Source: Neocallimastix lanati (nom. inval.) (taxonomy: Eukaryota > Neocallimastigomycota > Neocallimastigomycetes > Neocallimastigales > Neocallimastigaceae). From it: a stretch of DNA of 11,000 bases. Under the pieces are notes generated by a model. It was not told where the DNA came from, did not search any database, and saw only the letters and a program-made list of their open reading frames with translations. The stretch is from assembly GCA_016946835.1 (NCBI GenBank), contig JACVTC010000074.1, positions 64,001 to 75,000 of the forward strand. The letters are read 5' to 3'. The number at the start of each line of letters is the position of its first letter. The first letter of the stretch is position 1. The translations under genes were made by a program, and so were the position numbers. Below, piece after piece: positions 8,146 to 11,000 of this stretch.

Positions 8146-8640
8146 AAAATTTAAAATTTAATCTATTTAGTTCTATTTTATAGAACTTTACATAAAAAAT
8201 ATAAAACAATACATTAATAATAAAATACATGATTAATACAATACAGAATACATGATAGAATACAGAATACATGATAAAATACAGAATAGTGTTTTAGTTT
8301 ATGATTTAATAAGTGAGAGAAAACTAAAACTAATAAATTTAATAATTAAGTGAATAATTAAATAAATTTAATATTATTTTAAATGTATAAAAATTATTTG
8401 ATTAAATAAATTTTTAATATTAAACTAAATAAAATTTTAATATATAATTAAATAAATTATTAATTATAATTAATTGTATAAATGAAATATGAGTTAAATA
8501 AAAGTTATATTAATTATAACCTAACTAAGAAAATATAACTATTTTGTTAAAAATAATTATAGATTCTTACAGTGTGATACGGGGTGTCACTAAATACCTT
8601 GTATTTCCTATTAAATACTCTTAATAATAATAAAATAAAA

Positions 8641-8965
8641 TTATTATTAAATATTCTTATTAAAATCTTTTATTAATATCAAATCTAATAAAAATTATTA
8701 TTAAATATTCTTATTAAAATCTTTTATTAATATTAAATATAATAAAAATTATTATTAAATATTCTTATTAAAATCTTTTATAATAAAAATTATTATTAAA
8801 TATTCTTATAAAATTCTTTTATTAATATTAAATATAATAAAAATTATTATTAAATATTCTTATTAAAATCTTTTATTAATATCAAATCTAATAAAAATAA
8901 TTATTAAATATTTTATTAATATTAAATATAATAAAAATTATTACTAAATATTCTTATTAAAAATT
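8641..8965. repeat. 54-bp tandem repeat within family A copy 1
   Basis: Units starting TTATTATTAAATATTC recur at 8641, 8695, 8749, 8790, 8844 and, more degraded, near 8899 and 8940. The main spacing is 54 bp; one unit carries a 13-bp deletion. Each holds the block CTTTTATTAATAT followed by CAAATCTAAT or TAAATATAAT. Confidence 0.88.
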
Positions 8966-9439
8966 ATATAATATTTAAATCATTACTAATTCTTATTTTT
9001 ATATTAAGAATAATAAAAACCTATTTCAATAAATATTTGATGTAAAATACAGAATTATAAGTTTCTGTATAATATTTTCTAAAACCTTTGAAATAAACGA
9101 AAAATAAAACAAAAATTAAAAATAAATTAAATCTTTATTAAAATAAAAATGAACTAAAATACAGAAGAATTCCAATAATAAAAATGATCTAAAATACAGA
9201 AAATATCAATTCTGTATAATTCTCTCTCTGAATAACAATATCGAGAAGAAGCTACCGCCCGGAATGCCCTTCGTGATACAAGCTCCAAATTAATTTTTTT
9301 ATATTTTAATTTAATAAATGTTATTTTTTTTTTAAAAAATAATTTAAAATAATAGTTAAAAATTAAAATAAAATAGTTATAATAGTTTTTTTTTTATAAA
9401 GAATATATTAATAATAAATAAAATGTATTAAAATAAAAG

Positions 9440-9448
9440 TATAAAAAG
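9440..9448 (+). promoter_or_regulatory. Possible TATA box of family A
   Basis: TATAAAAAG stands about 180 bases before the right end of copy 1. If the element is an LTR in plus orientation, this would be a U3 promoter with a short R/U5. In a region this AT-rich the motif could be chance. Confidence 0.3.
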
Positions 9449-9626
9449 AAGAATAAATTTCTTTCTTTTTAATACGGGGAACAAATAATTTTAATTTTAA
9501 ATTTAAATAAAGAATATTTTAAAATTTAATTTTTTTTATTGTTTCCAAATTTATTTTTATAGTTATGTGTTAATATTTATTTTTTGTTTTGAATATCTTA
9601 GTGTTTCAACCCCAGCCCGTATCACG

Positions 9627-9631
9627 TGTTG
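9627..9631. other. Target-site duplication TGTTG, left copy
   Basis: TGTTG lies immediately before the solo LTR and is repeated immediately after it at 10589-10593. Five bases is the Ty3-type duplication length. Confidence 0.85.
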
Positions 9632-10588
9632 TGTAAGAATCTATCATTATTTTTAAATAAAATAATTATATTTTCTTAGTTAAAGTTATAATTATAACTT
9701 TATTTAATTATATAATATTTATTCATTTAAATATTATTAATAATTTATTAAACTCCATATTAAATATTCATTAATTTAATACAACAAAATTTAATTAATT
9801 AATTATTATTTATACATTTATTAATAATTATAGTTTATTTAATTATACATTTAATTATTAAATTTATTAGTTTTAGTTTATTTAATTAAATTGTAAACAA
9901 ATGTATTATGTATTCTAACATGTATTTTAATAATGTATTCTGTATTTTGTTTATTAATATCATTATGTTATTTTCCTTATTTGTAAATTTATAATTTTAT
10001 GATCGAAATATCTTTATTATTTTATTCTTTTATTTTCGATCAATTACATTAGATTAACGAATCGGTTAATTAGGGTTTTTCCCAATTACTTCTTAAAAGT
10101 AATTGGTTTTACCTAATTGATACGATGATCGATATGGATAGAATATCGATCAAAAATCTTATCTAGGTTTTTCTTTCTAATCTTTTCCTAGATAAGAGAT
10201 TTGTTAAGATTAGAAAACATTTTTTAATTTAACCTTATTTTTCAAAAAAGTATAAATAAGGCTCTTGAGTTCTCTTTGAGAAATCAAGAGTTATTATTAT
10301 AACAATTATAATATAGTAATAACATTAACAAATATTTTATATTTCTATTTTAATAAAGCAAGTTTTAATAAAACAAATTTAAAAAATAAAATAAAATAAA
10401 ATAATCTTTTTCCTTTGTCAATTCTGTGTTATTAGTTTATTATAATTAGTTATAATAAACTCTTTCCTATAGAAGATAAGTATATTTATCTTTTTTGCTC
10501 TCTCAATTTAATAATAATTATTATTTAATTATTATTAAGTTGTAGTTAATAATTTAATTATAATTAATTTTATAATTAAATTATTACA
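9632..10588 (+). repeat. Solo LTR of the Ty3-like family, plus orientation, diverged
   Basis: It starts TGTAAGAATCT and ends AAATTATTACA, exactly the complete ends deduced for the full element. It is flanked by TGTTG duplications on both sides. It is 957 bp long and visibly diverged from the two element LTRs, with many substitutions and small length changes, so it is an older insertion. The TATA box TATAAATA is at 10251-10258. Hairpins are kept at 10082-10106, 10127-10151, 10158-10196, 10233-10261, 10262-10290, 10435-10460, 10473-10492 and 10508-10538. The internal region was presumably lost by LTR-LTR recombination, the usual origin of solo LTRs. Confidence 0.93.
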
Positions 10589-10593
10589 TGTTG
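10589..10593. other. Target-site duplication TGTTG, right copy
   Basis: This is the right-hand copy of the 5-bp duplication. Its last two bases are also the TG that begins family A copy 2, so the solo LTR was inserted across the edge of that copy. Confidence 0.85.
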
Positions 10594-11000
10594 ATACGGG
10601 GTGTCACTAAATACCTTGTATTTCCTATTAAATACTCTTAATAATAATAAAATAAAATTATTATTAAATATTCTTATTAAAATCTTTTATTAATATCAAA
10701 TATAATAAAAATTATTATTAAATATTCTTATAAATTTCTTTTATTAATATTAAATATAATAAAAATTATTATTAAATATTCTTATAAATTTCTTTTATTA
10801 ATATTAAATATAATAAAAATTATTAAATATTCTAATAAAAATCTTTTATTAATATTAAATATAATAAAAATTATTATTAAATATTCTTATTAAAATCTTT
10901 TATTAATATCAAATATAATAAAAATTATTATTAAATATTCTTATTAAAATCTTTTATTAATATCAAATATAATAAAAATTATTATTAAACATTCTTATTA
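10592..11000. repeat. Family A copy 2, cut by the window end
   Basis: It begins TGATACGGGGTGTCACTAAA and follows copy 1 base for base for about 100 bases before entering the 54-bp array. The array continues to the window edge, so the right end and the presence of an internal region are unknown. It lies in the same orientation as copy 1. Confidence 0.8.
10658..11000. repeat. 54-bp tandem repeat within family A copy 2
   Basis: Units beginning TTATTATTAAATATTC occur at 10658 and 10712 and onward at about 54-bp steps, with one shortened unit near 10813. Several units read TTATAAATTTCTTTT where copy 1 mostly has TTATTAAAATCTTTT, so the arrays have evolved separately. Confidence 0.85.

Larger units (their letters stand above)
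1350..8571 (-). mobile_element. Ty3/gypsy LTR retrotransposon inserted upstream of tRNA-Val
   Basis: The element has two LTRs in the same orientation offset by exactly 6223 bases, a single Gag-Pol coding region between them on the minus strand, and a polypurine tract abutting the 3' LTR. The domain order protease, reverse transcriptase, RNase H, integrase identifies Ty3/gypsy. The LTRs share about 995 bases with three substitutions found by eye (at 1794, 2020 and 2299 of the left copy) and no length changes, which indicates recent insertion or conversion. The element is defective: pol has a frame break near 4190-4205, the inner end of the 5' LTR lacks its last four bases, no tRNA primer site follows it, and the outer flanks do not form a matching duplication. 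Its 5' leader of about 1.2 kb is unusually long and of mixed composition. The insertion 17 bp from a tRNA 5' end mirrors yeast Ty3, which integrates at Pol III start sites. Confidence 0.9.
7577..8571 (-). repeat. 5' LTR of the Ty3-like element, inner end damaged
   Basis: This copy matches the 3' LTR over 995 bases with three substitutions seen (T at 8017, C at 8243, C at 8522). In element sense it starts TGTAAGAATC at 8571 but ends AAATTAT at 7577, lacking the final TACA of the complete LTR. The promoter TATA box is at 7888-7895. As the upstream LTR in element sense it would drive transcription of the whole element on the minus strand. Confidence 0.92.
8575..9624. repeat. Family A copy 1: probable solo LTR with TGATACGGG/CCCGTATCA ends
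   Basis: The segment begins TGATACGGGGTGTCAC and ends CAGCCCGTATCA, giving perfect 9-bp terminal inverted repeats that start TG and end CA, the LTR signature. Length is about 1050 bp. Its first ~100 bases recur almost unchanged at 10592. GTG precedes it and CGTG follows it, compatible with a short target duplication whose first base was lost to the neighbouring LTR. Inside are a 54-bp tandem array, a GC-richer patch near 9240-9290 and a plus-strand TATA motif. No long open frame or transposase is present. A MITE-like DNA element is the alternative; the TG...CA ends favour an LTR. Confidence 0.65.

Noticed and set aside
8575-8680. Hidden Pol III gene in family A that would explain Ty3-like insertion next to it
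   Set aside because: No A-box or GGTTCGA-type B-box could be found near the left end, and no T-run terminator in a fitting position.
8641-8965. Regularly spaced repeats that might suggest a CRISPR array
   Set aside because: The whole 54-bp unit repeats without unique spacers, it is AT-rich satellite-type sequence in a eukaryotic repeat, and no cas genes are present.

Overview
The window comes from a very AT-rich eukaryotic nuclear genome. By eye about four-fifths of the bases are A or T. The evidence for a eukaryote is a tRNA-Val with a Pol III T-run terminator, LTR retrotransposons of two superfamilies, and LTR promoters with TATA boxes. The Ty3-like style and the insertion next to a tRNA gene fit a fungus best. 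AT-rich amoebozoa such as dictyostelids also carry tRNA-targeted Ty3-like elements, so the lineage is not settled. I see no intact host protein gene; this is a tRNA gene surrounded by retrotransposons.

Layout. Positions 1-670 hold a decayed Ty1/copia fragment on the minus strand: a gag zinc knuckle and the integrase core with all three catalytic positions, broken by stops, a frame change and a missing middle. Positions 670-1253 are AT-rich spacer with a 41-bp tandem repeat. A tRNA-Val(UAC) lies at 1260-1332 (minus). Seventeen bases upstream of its 5' end, a Ty3/gypsy element begins (about 1350-8571, minus strand): 3' LTR (1350-2348), polypurine tract, Gag-Pol (6381 down to 2358, with a frame break near 4190-4205), a strange 1.2-kb leader with a GC-richer patch and a 10-bp minisatellite, and the 5' LTR (7577-8571). 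The two LTRs differ at only three positions that I found, so the insertion looks young, but it is broken in pol and lacks a normal primer-binding junction.

To the right lies a nested cluster. A second, unrelated family with TGATACGGG / CCCGTATCA ends (8575-9624; probably a solo LTR, called family A here) is followed by a solo, diverged, plus-strand LTR of the Ty3-like family (9632-10588) with a perfect 5-bp target duplication TGTTG. A second copy of family A then starts at 10592 and runs off the window. Before the solo LTR arrived, the two family A copies sat head to tail 5 bp apart.

The points most worth following are: (i) Ty3-style insertion upstream of tRNA-Val; (ii) an LTR whose R/U5 side is a chain of about ten hairpins, kept in the diverged solo LTR even where the bases differ; (iii) the foreign-looking, exon-like leader patch; (iv) repeated Ty3-like insertions at the same offset from the ends of family A. 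I found no protein-coding system beyond retroelements.
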